Shown piece after piece: positions 25,478 through 35,527 of a stretch of DNA of 64,000 nucleotides. The first letter of the stretch is position 1; every line of letters begins with the position of its first letter. The translations under genes were made by a program, and so were the position numbers. The notes beneath the pieces are model-generated. The model worked only from the letters and a program-made list of their open reading frames with translations, had not been told where the DNA came from and did not search any database. Location of the stretch: NCBI RefSeq assembly GCF_000508225.1, contig NC_023063.1, forward strand, positions 1,132,718 through 1,196,717. The letters run 5' to 3'. The DNA comes from Ehrlichia muris AS145 (GTDB lineage: Bacteria; Pseudomonadota; Alphaproteobacteria; Rickettsiales; Anaplasmataceae).

Positions 25478-26293
25478 CTACAGTGCAAACCTCATACCAA
25501 CTTCCCAACCAAAATAGTCAGTACCTAAAGTAGCAGAAGCTGAAGTAGTTTTAGGAACATCAGAAAAAGCAGAAGGATGATAAGCTATTTCTACTCTCCC
25601 ATATTTGTTACCTACAACCTTATGATAGTAACCTCCACCAAACAACATAATGTTAACACTGATAGGATAATTAACACCAAACTTAACTTGATAAGAAAAT
25701 TTAGGTAAAGATATGCCTAAAAACTTTATATAATCTGCACCGATACCAGCACATGCATATGGGGCTAAAGGCACATGACCTTGGGCAACATCATAACAAA
25801 AGTTCACATTAAGAGACTTATTCATAACACCATTGTTTTCTAGCACTATAAATTTATTATCTGACATAGTATTATCACGAGATAAAGCAAAAAATTTATG
25901 ACTTTGGCTTCCTTCAGGATACCATTGTCTCTCAGGCTCGAAATTTTCATAAGAACCTTCAAATTCTATTCTAAAACAGTCAACATAATACCCAACAACA
26001 CCACTAAAACCAGCAAAATTACTTGCATACGTAGGGTCATATACTTGTTTAAAACTACCATGCTTAGTAATATCAGACTCAGTAAAACCTAAACCAAAAA
26101 TCTTCTTTGTAAGCCCAGGAAGTGTTTCTTGTGCTGAAAAACTACTAAAATTAGGAACACCAACTCTATACTGAGTACCTATATAAAGCCCATTCCCTCC
26201 TTCAGGAATGTTTATACTAGAAAAAGAATTATAAGGTAAAAAAGAAAGCAATGTACTCAATGCAACACCTATAACAAATTTTTTATAATTCAT
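25478..26293 (-). CDS. OMP-1/P28 family outer-membrane protein, paralog 20, inverted
   Basis: 271 residues on the minus strand, facing the rest of the cluster. Signal peptide PYNSFS-SI. Landmarks are LYIGTQYRVGVPNFSSFSAQ, FAGFSGVVGYYVDCFRIEFE, SHKFFALSRDNTMSDNKFIV, NFCYDVAQGHVP, YACAGIGADYIKFLGI, FSYQVKFGVNYPIS and C-terminus VGMRFAL, ending in leucine. It resembles the OMP-1B type more than the P28-19 type in YYHKVVGNKYG and the TTSASATL stretch. The E. chaffeensis cluster also ends in an inverted paralog, as I recall. A GGA ribosome site lies seven bases before the ATG. Confidence 0.88.
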   Translation of the reverse strand: MNYKKFVIGVALSTLLSFLPYNSFSSINIPEGGNGLYIGTQYRVGVPNFSSFSAQETLPGLTKKIFGLGFTESDITKHGSFKQVYDPTYASNFAGFSGVVGYYVDCFRIEFEGSYENFEPERQWYPEGSQSHKFFALSRDNTMSDNKFIVLENNGVMNKSLNVNFCYDVAQGHVPLAPYACAGIGADYIKFLGISLPKFSYQVKFGVNYPISVNIMLFGGGYYHKVVGNKYGRVEIAYHPSAFSDVPKTTSASATLGTDYFGWEVGMRFAL

Positions 26294-26326
26294 TGTAAAT
26301 CCATTAATAACAAGGTAAACTACGGT

Positions 26327-26356
26327 AATTTACTATGACAAACCATGCCAAGTCAA
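26327..26356 (-). promoter_or_regulatory. Possible promoter of the inverted omp gene
   Basis: Reading the minus strand: TTGACT (26351-26356), 18 bases, TAAATT (26327-26332), 33 bases before the ATG. The -35 is good and the -10 moderate. Confidence 0.35.
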
Positions 26357-26398
26357 GTAATTGTACATAATTCTATTTCGCAATATACAAGCACATAA

Positions 26399-26629
26399 AA
26401 CTACATAAAAAACACTTATTATATAAAAATAATCAATGCAGAACTTCACCTCTTAAACAGTAATCAATTGTATGTAGATCCCCACCTAACTCTGATAAAT
26501 TTAAAAAAAGATACACTATTGAGCTTAGCTACTACTCAGACATTAAGGGGAGATAAACAAGAAGCTATGTTGAGGAACATTGTATCAGAAAATATTATTC
26601 CATTTATCAATCAATCTATGACAACATAG
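26399..26629 (+). pseudogene. Possible gene remnant or very small gene of unknown nature
   Basis: A 76-codon open stretch ending in TAG at 26627-26629, with no ATG near its start; TTG at 26468 is the only reasonable start. The translation LLSLATTQTLRGDKQEAML followed by RNIVSENIIPFINQSMTT looks more protein-like in composition than the surrounding AT-rich sequence. I recognise no family. A perfect 11-base-pair stem (26610-26620 with 26625-26635, loop ACAA) covers its last codons. It could be a decayed gene, a small gene with its terminator, or chance. Confidence 0.2.
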
Positions 26630-27676
26630 ATTGATAAATATACTAAGACATCTAAGTCATTGATTCCCATTTTGCTGTGAAAGAAAGCCTACATTTTATT
26701 AAGTCAAAAATTTCAGTAACATCTTTCTAATAACTATATAAGATGAAAAAATAATATTGGCATTACATATTGTAAAAAATCGTAACAAATATCTATTATA
26801 GCTTAACAATATTCTATCCCACTATTTCACGTATTTAGATCTTACCAAGTAATGGTTATAATTATTATTCAGTCAAATGTCTCCTGAGTATCTCTAATAT
26901 CAAACTTCTCACAAGATTCTTCAAGCCCTAACTGTTAAAATCTAAATAAATATTCTAATACAAAAGATAACTGAAAAACATTGTTGTTATATTGTGAAAC
27001 ATACCTATCTGAGAAATTCAAATTATTAAAATCTTTATCGTTATTCAACTAAATACTATTCTTTACCCTCTTTCACACACATGCAACTCTTTTATACCTA
27101 TTATGTTTTCAGTTACAAAAAAACCTTAATATATTAAGAAGAAGCATTTAATCTACTGGAAAAATACCTGACACATTCAATTGATATGAGAAACAATAAG
27201 AAGGTACTAATAATACTAATATTATTACCAAAGTTTTTACAATCCTATACTTCATAAATTAACTTATCTAGCAGTAATAATAACTAATACTGTAATACAA
27301 ATATTAATAATTTAAATAAAAATAAACTTATTTATATACACCTGACCAATATATTTCTTAATTTATACATAACATGAACAATCATTACATATGATTAAAA
27401 TTATAGAATAGAAAAAACTTATATACAAAACATTTATTAAATTGACCAGTTCAAGCCATATTACAAACATATAAGACTACATTGCAATCGATACTGAAAC
27501 TCATAATTATTATAACTCTACTATAAACATTTTGTCCTATTTAGTTTGGCAACACCCTGTAAAGAAACTATCAGAAACTCAAAACAATTCTTATTATAAA
27601 ACTTAGATCAATTTATTGTTTTTATATACTAATTGTTATAGACTATACACACATCATTTGCATGTGAGGTACAACA
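26630..27676. other. Gene-poor spacer between the omp cluster and the small acidic genes
   Basis: About 1050 bases, AT-rich, with no gene, RNA or repeat that I can support. Confidence 0.5.
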
Positions 27677-28051
27677 ATGAATGATCCAGAAATTTACAAC
27701 GAAACAAAAATTTCAGCAGATGCTACAGATAATAGTACATTTCATACTTCTAGTGCTCTCAGTCCAACCAGTTTGCCTAATAACAGTTGTATTTTTAACG
27801 ATAATTGTATTTCTAAGTTTCTAGTTACACTATCTCCTATGTCCACAAATAATCAATACATTGTTAACTTTACATTTGAACAACATCAAAATAATGCTGA
27901 GCAAAATCTATTAAAACTAATGACAGGACAATTTGTAGTTAATTTTGATCAAGAAAATCATGCATTGGTTTTTAATAAAGGTGATACTTCTATAGTACTA
28001 AATGAGGATATGATAAGTTTATGTTTAAATTATATAAAGGTAAATACATAA
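27677..28051 (+). CDS. Small acidic protein of unknown function, FEQH type
   Basis: 124 residues from an ATG with GAGG upstream. No signal peptide or membrane segment. The Ser/Thr/Asn-rich N-terminal half is followed by a more ordered C-terminal half containing YIVNFTFEQH and LMTGQFVVNF. The gene at 28539 carries YVVNYLFEQH and SFTGQAELHI in the same order, so the two are paralogs. I know no domain for them. The place between the p28 cluster and secA, the small size and the lack of a standard export signal would suit a type IV secreted effector or a species-specific protein; that is speculation. Confidence 0.65.
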   Translation: MNDPEIYNETKISADATDNSTFHTSSALSPTSLPNNSCIFNDNCISKFLVTLSPMSTNNQYIVNFTFEQHQNNAEQNLLKLMTGQFVVNFDQENHALVFNKGDTSIVLNEDMISLCLNYIKVNT

Positions 28052-28479
28052 AAACCATTTAGAATAACTAACATATTCTTTTATGTATAAAAAATTGGCC
28101 TATGCCTTTTGTTGTTGGTAAAAAAGTCTACCAATGCAATAAGGTATATTAAAAGTGCCGAGTTTTATCATTATCAATTTTTATCCTCAAAACATATTGT
28201 ATATATAGTCAGTACAGCATGCCAAAAGCAAGTACGTAATTAATTGAACCACAATACTAACATTACATTCACTTACAGACAAAATCTAGATTTTGATATT
28301 TCAGATTATATAATTATTTTCATCCCAGTTTTCACTAATTACGTAGTATAGAATATATTTCTACTTAAAAACTTAAATATAGAACATCTTAAGTAGATTT
28401 AAATACATATTATTTTTGATATTAAAGAAAAAACTTAGCATTTTTTTGATAACTTGTTTTTCATATCAAACAAAACATA
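28052..28479. other. Spacer between the two small acidic genes
   Basis: About 430 bases. Only a weak hairpin (TTGGTA...TACCAA around 28120) is visible, possibly a terminator for the upstream gene. Confidence 0.4.
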
Positions 28480-28508
28480 TTGTTTTATTATCCTCATATA
28501 GATATAAT
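28480..28508 (+). promoter_or_regulatory. Strong candidate promoter of the second small acidic gene
   Basis: TTGTTT (28480-28485), 17 bases, perfect TATAAT (28503-28508), with the ATG at 28539. Confidence 0.6.
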
Positions 28509-28538
28509 ATGATTATTAATAAATTTAGGTAGGCCATA

Positions 28539-28928
28539 ATGGATATTTTTGGTAATGATTTCGACATTCACATTAATGTAAACGGAACAGAGTATACAGG
28601 GGAAGTTACCATAGATGATGAAGGAAGATTCGACACTGGACTTGAGCCACAAAATTATATTGAACCTTTTGGCCATTTCTACGGAGATATATTGAGAAAT
28701 GGTGATGACTCAGAAGCTAATTATGTTGTTAATTACTTATTCGAACAACATATAATTTGTCCAGAATTTCCTGTTTTACATTCATTTACTGGACAAGCAG
28801 AACTTCATATTGCAGAAAGTGACATTACTTTCAGCGATGAAAACATTACAGTGTTATTACATAGTTTACAAAAGCCAGTAAAAAATGAGATATCTGCTGA
28901 TAATGAAGTAATACAAGATCAACAGTAA
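28539..28928 (+). CDS. Small acidic protein of unknown function, FEQH type
   Basis: 129 residues, very rich in Asp and Glu, soluble, no signal peptide. It begins MDIFGNDFDIHINVNGTEYT and shares YVVNYLFEQH and FTGQ with the gene at 27677, so both descend from one ancestor though little else is conserved. Likely beta-rich from the alternating pattern. It has a TATAAT promoter upstream and a perfect hairpin downstream, so it is a single-gene transcript. Nothing identifies its function. Confidence 0.7.
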   Translation: MDIFGNDFDIHINVNGTEYTGEVTIDDEGRFDTGLEPQNYIEPFGHFYGDILRNGDDSEANYVVNYLFEQHIICPEFPVLHSFTGQAELHIAESDITFSDENITVLLHSLQKPVKNEISADNEVIQDQQ

Positions 28929-28984
28929 TATCTTTTTCTAGATGCTTTTGTTTTTTACTAAATGTTAATTAGTTGAATGCTAAT

Positions 28985-29019
28985 AAAGCAGATGCTTACT
29001 TGTCATAAGCATCTGCTTT
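28985..29019 (+). terminator. Perfect 14-base-pair hairpin, probable terminator
   Basis: AAAGCAGATGCTTA (28985-28998) pairs fully with TAAGCATCTGCTTT (29006-29019) around a 7-base loop, 56 bases after the stop of the small acidic gene. The A-start and T-end arms could serve in both directions, although no long T run follows. Confidence 0.65.
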
Positions 29020-29330
29020 GTGGTTAATAACTCAAGTATGCTGAGTATTTTATACAAAAAACTAACTTTCACATATAACTAACGATACCTTTCTAAAAAA
29101 TTCTTTTAATACTGGGTTATAAGCACATTATGCAATTAAGTACTAGTCATTCATTTATACATGTTTAATGTATATATTATCAAACGTATGAAATCTATTA
29201 CGTTATACATGATTATTTACAGCACATGAAATACAAAAAACATTTATGTAGCCTGTTGCTAATTTTATTGTACTTTTGTCTTATTTAACCATATAATTCA
29301 CAACCTAATAAATTAAATATTAATTTAATT

Positions 29331-31919
29331 ATGCTTAGTATTGCACACAAAATATTTGGCTCGACAAATAGCAGGGTAATAAAATCATTTCATAAAATAG
29401 TTCAAGATATAAATGCAATAGAACATGAAATTCAACTTCTCTCTAATGAAGCATTAAAATATAAAACTATAGAATTCAAGGAAGAACTTAAAAATGGAAA
29501 AACTTTAGATGACATTCTAGTACCAGCATTTGCTGTGGTAAGAGAAGCATCAAGAAGAGTACTAAATATGAGGCATTTTGATGTACAGCTCATAGGTGGA
29601 ATAGTCCTACATAAAGGAATGATATCTGAAATGAAAACAGGTGAAGGAAAAACTTTAGTAGCAACACTAGCTGCATATTTAAATGCATTAGAAGAAAAAG
29701 GAGTTCATATAGTAACAGTAAACGATTATCTAGCAAAACGTGACGCTGACTGGATGGGAGAATTATATAAGGCATTAGGAATAACAGTTGGATGTATATT
29801 AACTGATACGAACGACTTAGAAAGAAAAAACGCTTATAACTGTGACGTATTATATTCAACAAACAATAACTTAGGATTTGATTATCTTCGTGATAACATG
29901 AAATTCTCCAAAAAGGATATGGTACAAAGAGGCTTTAATTATGCAATAGTCGATGAAGTTGACTCAATATTAATAGATGAAGCAAGAACTCCTTTAATAA
30001 TTTCTGGACAAGTCGATCAAGATATCAAAATGTACAAAGAAATAGACAATTTGATATATGAACTAACAGAAGAAGACTATGAACTAGAAGAAAAAAGTAA
30101 AAATATCTTCTTAACTGAAGCTGGAATAACAAAAATTGAAAATTTATTAACTCAACGTAATCTTATTTCTTCTAATACATCCTTGTATGACATCGATAAC
30201 ATTATAATCATGCACTATATTACTCAAGCATTACGTGCACACAAAATGTTCGCCTTAGATAAGGATTACATAATTAAAAATGGCAACATAGTAATCATAG
30301 ATGAGTTTACAGGCCGTATGATGGATGGAAGAAGATATTCAGATGGATTGCATCAAGCACTTGAAGCAAAAGAAAAACTAAATATCAACAGTGAAAATCA
30401 AACGTTGGCTTCTACTACATTTCAAAATTACTTCAGAATGTACACAAAACTCTCTGGTATGACTGGCACAGCAATAACTGAATCAGAAGAATTCTTGGGA
30501 ATATATAACTTACGAGTTGTGCAAATTCCAACAAATATACCTGTTCAAAGAATAGATTTAAACGACGATATATATTGTACAGAAGAAGAAAAGTTCAATG
30601 CTGTTATAAAATTCATTTCAGAATGTCATCACAAACTGCAACCTGTACTAGTAGGAACAGTAAGCATTGAAAAATCGGAAATGCTATCTAAGTTATTAAC
30701 AAAAAATAAATTAAAACATTCTGTATTAAATGCACGCTATCATGAACAAGAAGCACATATAATAGCACAGGCTGGAATACCTGGAACAATTACTATTGCT
30801 ACAAACATGGCTGGTAGAGGCACAGATATACAGCTTGGAGGAAATCTAAAAATGTTAGCAAAAGCAGTTATTGCTAATACTACAGATAAAGAAGCAATGG
30901 AAATAAAATATAAACAACTTGCAGAAAAAGTAAAAAAAAATAAGGAACTAGCAATACAAGCTGGGGGATTGTGTGTAATTGGTACAGAACGTCATGAGAG
31001 CAGAAGAATTGATAACCAATTAAGAGGAAGATCTGGTAGACAAGGAGACCCAGGGTTATCTAAATTTTTCTTATCATTAGATGATGATTTACTAAGAATA
31101 TTTGGATCAGATAAGATAAAAGGAGTTCTCCAAAAATTAGGCATGAAAAAAGATGAAGCTATTCAACATACACTGATAAGCAGATCTATTGAAAAAGCAC
31201 AATATAAGGTTGAATCAAGAAACTATGATATTAGAAAGTCTTTATTAAAATTTGACAACGTAATAAACGAGCAAAGAAAAGTCGTTTTTGAGCAAAGAAA
31301 TCAAATTTTAGAGAATGATTCTTACAACATTTCAATTATATATCGAGATCTTAACAGAGATATAGTTAACAATACAATACATGACAAGTATTATAATTTG
31401 GATGATGATACATACAAAGCACTATCATCTGAATTTACAAGAATATATAATATCACTCTGGATTATAGTATTATCAGTAGTTTTGAAAGTACAGACAAAG
31501 TTTTAGAATACCTAAACAAAATCGTCGACGAACATTTCGCTCAAAAAATAGAAGAATTAACATCTAAAGATCAAAAGGCATGGGATCATATAGTGAAAAA
31601 AGTCATGATAATGTCATTGGATTATCTATGGAGAGATCACCTTGCTGCGCTGGATAGTCTAAAATGTGGAATAAATTTAAGATCTATAGCACAAAAAGAT
31701 CCACTAAACGAGTTTAAAGCCGAAGCATTTTCTATGCTTGAGAATATGATGAGCAAGTTCTATGAATTAATAATACAGAGACTATCTTACTTAAAATTTG
31801 ATATAGAGTTAAGTGATATACAAAAAACAGAATATAACATTAATCATTCTAAAATTTCACGTAATGAAAAATGTCCTTGTGGATCAGGAAAAAAATTCAA
31901 ACATTGTCACGGTACTTAA
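29331..31919 (+). CDS. secA: SecA, preprotein translocase ATPase
   Basis: 862 residues, full length. SecA drives unfolded secretory proteins, including the signal-peptide-bearing P28 proteins next door, through SecYEG. Visible motifs are the Walker A MKTGEGKT (about residues 101-108), [13 protein letters not shown] as Walker [33 protein letters not shown] motif VI, and the C-terminal zinc-binding [14 protein letters not shown] that binds SecB or ribosomes. It marks the far border of the omp-1 locus in Ehrlichia. No clear Shine-Dalgarno site precedes the ATG. Identification is certain. Confidence 0.98.
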   Translation: MLSIAHKIFGSTNSRVIKSFHKIVQDINAIEHEIQLLSNEALKYKTIEFKEELKNGKTLDDILVPAFAVVREASRRVLNMRHFDVQLIGGIVLHKGMISEMKTGEGKTLVATLAAYLNALEEKGVHIVTVNDYLAKRDADWMGELYKALGITVGCILTDTNDLERKNAYNCDVLYSTNNNLGFDYLRDNMKFSKKDMVQRGFNYAIVDEVDSILIDEARTPLIISGQVDQDIKMYKEIDNLIYELTEEDYELEEKSKNIFLTEAGITKIENLLTQRNLISSNTSLYDIDNIIIMHYITQALRAHKMFALDKDYIIKNGNIVIIDEFTGRMMDGRRYSDGLHQALEAKEKLNINSENQTLASTTFQNYFRMYTKLSGMTGTAITESEEFLGIYNLRVVQIPTNIPVQRIDLNDDIYCTEEEKFNAVIKFISECHHKLQPVLVGTVSIEKSEMLSKLLTKNKLKHSVLNARYHEQEAHIIAQAGIPGTITIATNMAGRGTDIQLGGNLKMLAKAVIANTTDKEAMEIKYKQLAEKVKKNKELAIQAGGLCVIGTERHESRRIDNQLRGRSGRQGDPGLSKFFLSLDDDLLRIFGSDKIKGVLQKLGMKKDEAIQHTLISRSIEKAQYKVESRNYDIRKSLLKFDNVINEQRKVVFEQRNQILENDSYNISIIYRDLNRDIVNNTIHDKYYNLDDDTYKALSSEFTRIYNITLDYSIISSFESTDKVLEYLNKIVDEHFAQKIEELTSKDQKAWDHIVKKVMIMSLDYLWRDHLAALDSLKCGINLRSIAQKDPLNEFKAEAFSMLENMMSKFYELIIQRLSYLKFDIELSDIQKTEYNINHSKISRNEKCPCGSGKKFKHCHGT

Positions 31920-32313
31920 TGTTACCCTACTTATATACTGTTGATAAAAATAATTGCTTGACTATTTTGAAGATTACAAATTTCAAAACTTTTAATTAAA
32001 AGAAAACTAGAGCTAAATTATACCATGGTTATATAAGCTCAAAAACCTTTTCGACTTTATAAAGCTACAAAAATACCAACTAAGGTACGTATCTGACACT
32101 TTCGTATCAAAACAGAAATCGCACTACTGCTATTTCAATAGATGAACAATACGTACCTTACACAAAACTCTTTAAAAGTCACTTTTACTTATGTAATACA
32201 TAACACACTATTACATTGAATACAAACTACTATAACAAGTATAATGTATCAACATAACAAGCTATACACACAACTAATAGTTCATATTCTCAGCATTTAT
32301 TTTAAATAAAAAT
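31920..32313. other. Spacer between convergent secA and a small acidic gene
   Basis: About 390 bases. It holds a separated perfect inverted repeat (own entry) and otherwise nothing recognisable. Confidence 0.5.
32081..32160. repeat. Separated perfect 12-base inverted repeat
   Basis: TAAGGTACGTAT (32081-32092) and ATACGTACCTTA (32149-32160) are exact reverse complements, 56 bases apart. The enclosed stretch has no frame of use. It may be a structured RNA tail, a small decayed mobile element end pair, or a binding-site pair. I cannot decide. Confidence 0.5.
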
Positions 32314-32802
32314 TTATATATCAAAATAGGCATCTTTTTGATAAAAAATATCCCTAATAACATCCACAAGATTAAAATTTTCACTTTCATTTTCACTTCT
32401 ATACACAAGAACAGCCATAGCAGGTTCATTACTAACTTCTACTCTCGACGGATCCATCAATAGTATACTATGTTCATCAATTAAGAAAGCAACATCCATT
32501 CCATTTAATATAGACACCAGAAAAGTCTTATCAACTGATGTAGTATAATTAACATCTTTAACAGGATCATAATGTTCAAGAGTAATGTTCAAATTACATT
32601 TCTCAGAATATCCATTCATATTATCATCTATAATACTTAATGTACCTTTATCTCCTGTCAAATTATTAACAATATTTGCAGTAGCATAATAACTATCTGC
32701 TGGATCATTGAGATACATTATACCATGATAAATATCAACATTAGAATGACCATTTTGCTGAATTAAAAATTCAACATCAAAAAAAATATTATCTGTTTCC
32801 AT
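32314..32802 (-). CDS. Small acidic protein of unknown function
   Basis: 162 residues, acidic, without signal peptide or membrane segment. It starts METDNIFFDVEFLIQQNGHS with GAGG ten bases before the ATG, and a TATAAT box lies at 32844-32849 on the minus strand. In size, composition and place near secA it resembles the two FEQH-type proteins, and the pattern of beta-rich stretches is similar, but I find no shared motif and treat it as separate. Convergent to secA. Function unknown. Confidence 0.65.
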   Translation of the reverse strand: METDNIFFDVEFLIQQNGHSNVDIYHGIMYLNDPADSYYATANIVNNLTGDKGTLSIIDDNMNGYSEKCNLNITLEHYDPVKDVNYTTSVDKTFLVSILNGMDVAFLIDEHSILLMDPSRVEVSNEPAMAVLVYRSENESENFNLVDVIRDIFYQKDAYFDI

Positions 32803-32849
32803 AATAAAACCTCTGTTTATTAATATAACTTAGAAAATAATACATTATA

Positions 32850-33245
32850 ATTAAAAAATTAATATAAATATTTATCTTATAGAAAATTATCTACATATAT
32901 TAATTATAAAAATGCATTTGTTCATGCATTCCGAATTTTTTATACATTCCATAGATGATATCTTCTTATTAATTGAATTCACCTAATATTAACATGGTAA
33001 TACATTTAGAATACTTTTTCACAATCTTAGTTTTCCTATATCACAATTTTCAACTAAAATTCAGTTTTACATTGCACAATTAATTTATGTAGAACCACCC
33101 TTAAATGATTAATATCAATACAAATATGTAATGTCATAAATTTATTATTAGTTAATATACATACTTAATTTATTCTATATTTATCAAATTATTTGCATTA
33201 TTTTATTGACGTAGTATATTAAGTTATCTTTACTATGTGCTCAGT
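32850..33245. other. Spacer between divergent small gene and ftsZ
   Basis: About 400 AT-rich bases between divergent genes, expected to hold the ftsZ promoter. No clear promoter pair stands out near the start. Confidence 0.4.
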
Positions 33246-34508
33246 ATGTCTTTAAATATTTGTTTACCAGACCAATCTCTACTAAAACCAAGAATTACAG
33301 TTTTTGGTGTAGGAGGCGCTGGTGGTAATGCTGTTAATAACATGATACAATCTAATCTGCATGGCGTTAATTTCGTAGTAGCCAATACAGATGCACAAGC
33401 ATTAGAACTTTCTTTATCAGAAAAGAAAATTCAACTAGGTATTGACTTAACAAAAGGATTAGGGGCAGGATCACTTCCAGAAGTTGGTAAAGGTGCTGCA
33501 GAAGAATCAATAAATGAAATTATTGAAGAAATCTCAGACAGTAATATGTTGTTTATAACTGCCGGAATGGGTGGTGGAACAGGCACAGGAGCAGCTCCTG
33601 TAATTGCCAGAGTTGCCAAGGAAAATAAAATTCTCACCATAGGAGTTGTTACAAAGCCTTTTCATTTTGAAGGAGCGCACCGGATGAGAACAGCAGAATT
33701 TGGATTAGAAGAGTTACAAAAATATGTTGATACTCTGATAGTAATTCCTAATCAGAATTTATTCAGAATCGCCAATGAAAAAACAACATTTGCAGACGCA
33801 TTTAAGCTCGCAGACACTGTATTACATACAGGAGTTCGTGGTATAACTGATTTAATGGTAATGCCAGGACTTATTAACTTAGATTTTGCTGATATTAGAG
33901 CAATAATGAGCGAAATGGGTAAAGCTATGATGGGTACAGGAGAAGCTGAAGGAGAAAACAGAGCCATATTAGCAGCTGAAGCAGCTATATCCAATCCTTT
34001 GTTGGATAACATTTCAATGAAAGGAGCGAAAGGTATATTAATCAATATAACAGGTGGATTGGACATGACTTTATTTGAAGTTGATGCAGCTGCAAATCGT
34101 ATCAGGGAAGAAGTAGACAGTCACGCTAATATAATATTTGGATCAACATTTAACAAAGAAAGTGAAGGAAAAATTAGAGTATCTGTTTTAGCAACAGGAA
34201 TAGATAATGAAGAAGTAGTAATACAAAACAAAAGTACATTTAAAGACAAAGGAACCCATAGTGATATATCTGAAATATCAAATAAACCTTTTAACCCATT
34301 AGATAATGAAATTGCCTATTATAAACCAAGTAATCCTGGAGAAGATATAATTAATTCTATAAGTCATGTCAAAAGACAGGATCATAAAGCAGAAAGCCAA
34401 AAATCTAGTAACAAAGTTTCTGAATCAGATTATAAGATACAGTTTAATAAAAACGAATATTGGGATGAGGAATCATTTAATATCCCAACTTTTTTAAGAA
34501 AAAAATAA
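33246..34508 (+). CDS. ftsZ: FtsZ, cell-division tubulin homolog
   Basis: 420 residues from the ATG at 33246; a GTG three codons earlier (33237) is possible, and neither has a clear ribosome site. FtsZ forms the GTP-dependent ring at the division site. Visible are [14 protein letters not shown], the signature [12 protein letters not shown] (tubulin G-box), the synergy-loop part [11 protein letters not shown], and a variable linker ending in the conserved C-terminal peptide [12 protein letters not shown], which binds FtsA-type partners. The stop TAA shares its last base with the ATG of the next gene. Confidence 0.97.
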   Translation: MSLNICLPDQSLLKPRITVFGVGGAGGNAVNNMIQSNLHGVNFVVANTDAQALELSLSEKKIQLGIDLTKGLGAGSLPEVGKGAAEESINEIIEEISDSNMLFITAGMGGGTGTGAAPVIARVAKENKILTIGVVTKPFHFEGAHRMRTAEFGLEELQKYVDTLIVIPNQNLFRIANEKTTFADAFKLADTVLHTGVRGITDLMVMPGLINLDFADIRAIMSEMGKAMMGTGEAEGENRAILAAEAAISNPLLDNISMKGAKGILINITGGLDMTLFEVDAAANRIREEVDSHANIIFGSTFNKESEGKIRVSVLATGIDNEEVVIQNKSTFKDKGTHSDISEISNKPFNPLDNEIAYYKPSNPGEDIINSISHVKRQDHKAESQKSSNKVSESDYKIQFNKNEYWDEESFNIPTFLRKK

Positions 34509-34915
34509 TGTTCTACTGGCTTTTAAAAACAGAACCGCATGATTTCTCATGGGATAATATGGTACATGATAAAATTACTGTATGGGACAATGTACTAAAT
34601 TACCAAGCACAAAATTATCTAAAAACAATGAAGTATACTGATCTTGCTTTTTTTTACCATTCTGGAAAAGAAAAAGGAATAATAGGAATTGTATCCATAG
34701 ACAAAGAATTTTATCTATCCAATACAAATAATAAATTCGGTGTTGTTGAAGTCAAAACACATACAAAATTAAATAAGACCGTTTTTTTGAAAGATATAAA
34801 ATTAAACCCTATATTAAAAAATATGTTAATTTTAAAACAACCACGTCTATCAGTTTCTCCAGTAACAGAACAAGAGTGGAATTGCATCTTACAATTAAGC
34901 GAGACTATACTGTGA
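34508..34915 (+). CDS. EVE-domain protein
   Basis: 135 residues. The start YWLLKTEPHDFSWDNM is the hallmark of EVE/THYN1-type proteins, which fold like PUA domains and are thought to bind modified bases in nucleic acid. The conserved WDNVLNYQAQNYLKTM and AFFYHSGKEKGIIGI blocks follow. It overlaps ftsZ by one base upstream and the probable ybeY start by four bases downstream, so all three should be cotranslated. The substrate is unknown. Length is typical. Confidence 0.88.
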   Translation: MFYWLLKTEPHDFSWDNMVHDKITVWDNVLNYQAQNYLKTMKYTDLAFFYHSGKEKGIIGIVSIDKEFYLSNTNNKFGVVEVKTHTKLNKTVFLKDIKLNPILKNMLILKQPRLSVSPVTEQEWNCILQLSETIL

Positions 34916-35424
34916 TTGAAATCAATGTTTATTATAGAAAATGGTATAACATCATAAATAAGCCAAAAAGTTTTGTTAAAAATATCATAAATATTTCCTT
35001 AATAGACCTAAATATTTATGAATACAAGCCTATAATTTCTGTTGTACTAGCAAACAATAAATTATTACAAAAATTAAACTATGAATACAGAAAAAAAGAC
35101 AAACCAACAAATGTATTATCATTCCCATACAACAAATTAAATAAGAATTGTTATTTAGGAGAAATTTTCATTTCATTAGATATTCTTATAAGTGAATCCA
35201 TCGATTTAAATATACCATTAGAACACCATACATCCCATATGCTTATTCACGGATTATTACACATCTTAGATTACGATCATGAAGAACCGCTAGATCAACA
35301 CATAATGGAATCTATTGAAATTAAGTTACTAGATAAACTAGGGATAAAAAACCCTTATGTTCCACGTGAAACATACTACTCAAATAAAAGCTCTACAAAA
35401 AACCATATTATTATCAATTCATAA
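34912..35424 (+). CDS. ybeY: YbeY, endoribonuclease of 16S rRNA maturation and ribosome quality control
   Basis: 170 residues from the GTG at 34912, which overlaps the previous stop in a GTGA junction; a longer frame from 34876 would run inside the EVE gene. The zinc-binding motif HGLLHILDYDH (H-x3-H-x5-H) is complete and preceded by GEIFISLDI and LIH. YbeY processes rRNA ends and degrades defective ribosomes. Its 3' part carries the parS site (separate entry), so the DNA there serves two purposes. Confidence 0.92.
   Translation: MIEINVYYRKWYNIINKPKSFVKNIINISLIDLNIYEYKPIISVVLANNKLLQKLNYEYRKKDKPTNVLSFPYNKLNKNCYLGEIFISLDILISESIDLNIPLEHHTSHMLIHGLLHILDYDHEEPLDQHIMESIEIKLLDKLGIKNPYVPRETYYSNKSSTKNHIIINS
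35358..35373 (+). promoter_or_regulatory. parS: parS, centromere site bound by ParB
   Basis: TGTTCCACGTGAAACA is a perfect match to the parS consensus TGTTNCACGTGAAACA and is nearly palindromic. It lies inside the 3' end of ybeY, 155 bases before parA. I saw no other match of this quality in the window; other CACGTG cores fall in omp codons and lack the arms. Confidence 0.9.
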
Positions 35425-35527
35425 TTAAAGTTCGCATTATATTCTCATTTACAATATTTAAGAATAAAAAACTCAGTGACACCAGTCTGATCTTGTATAT
35501 AATTTGAAAAACATGTAAATTATCTGT

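Noticed and set aside
33431..34066. Two antisense open frames inside ftsZ
   Set aside because: Shadows of a well-conserved gene; no start signals or family resemblance.
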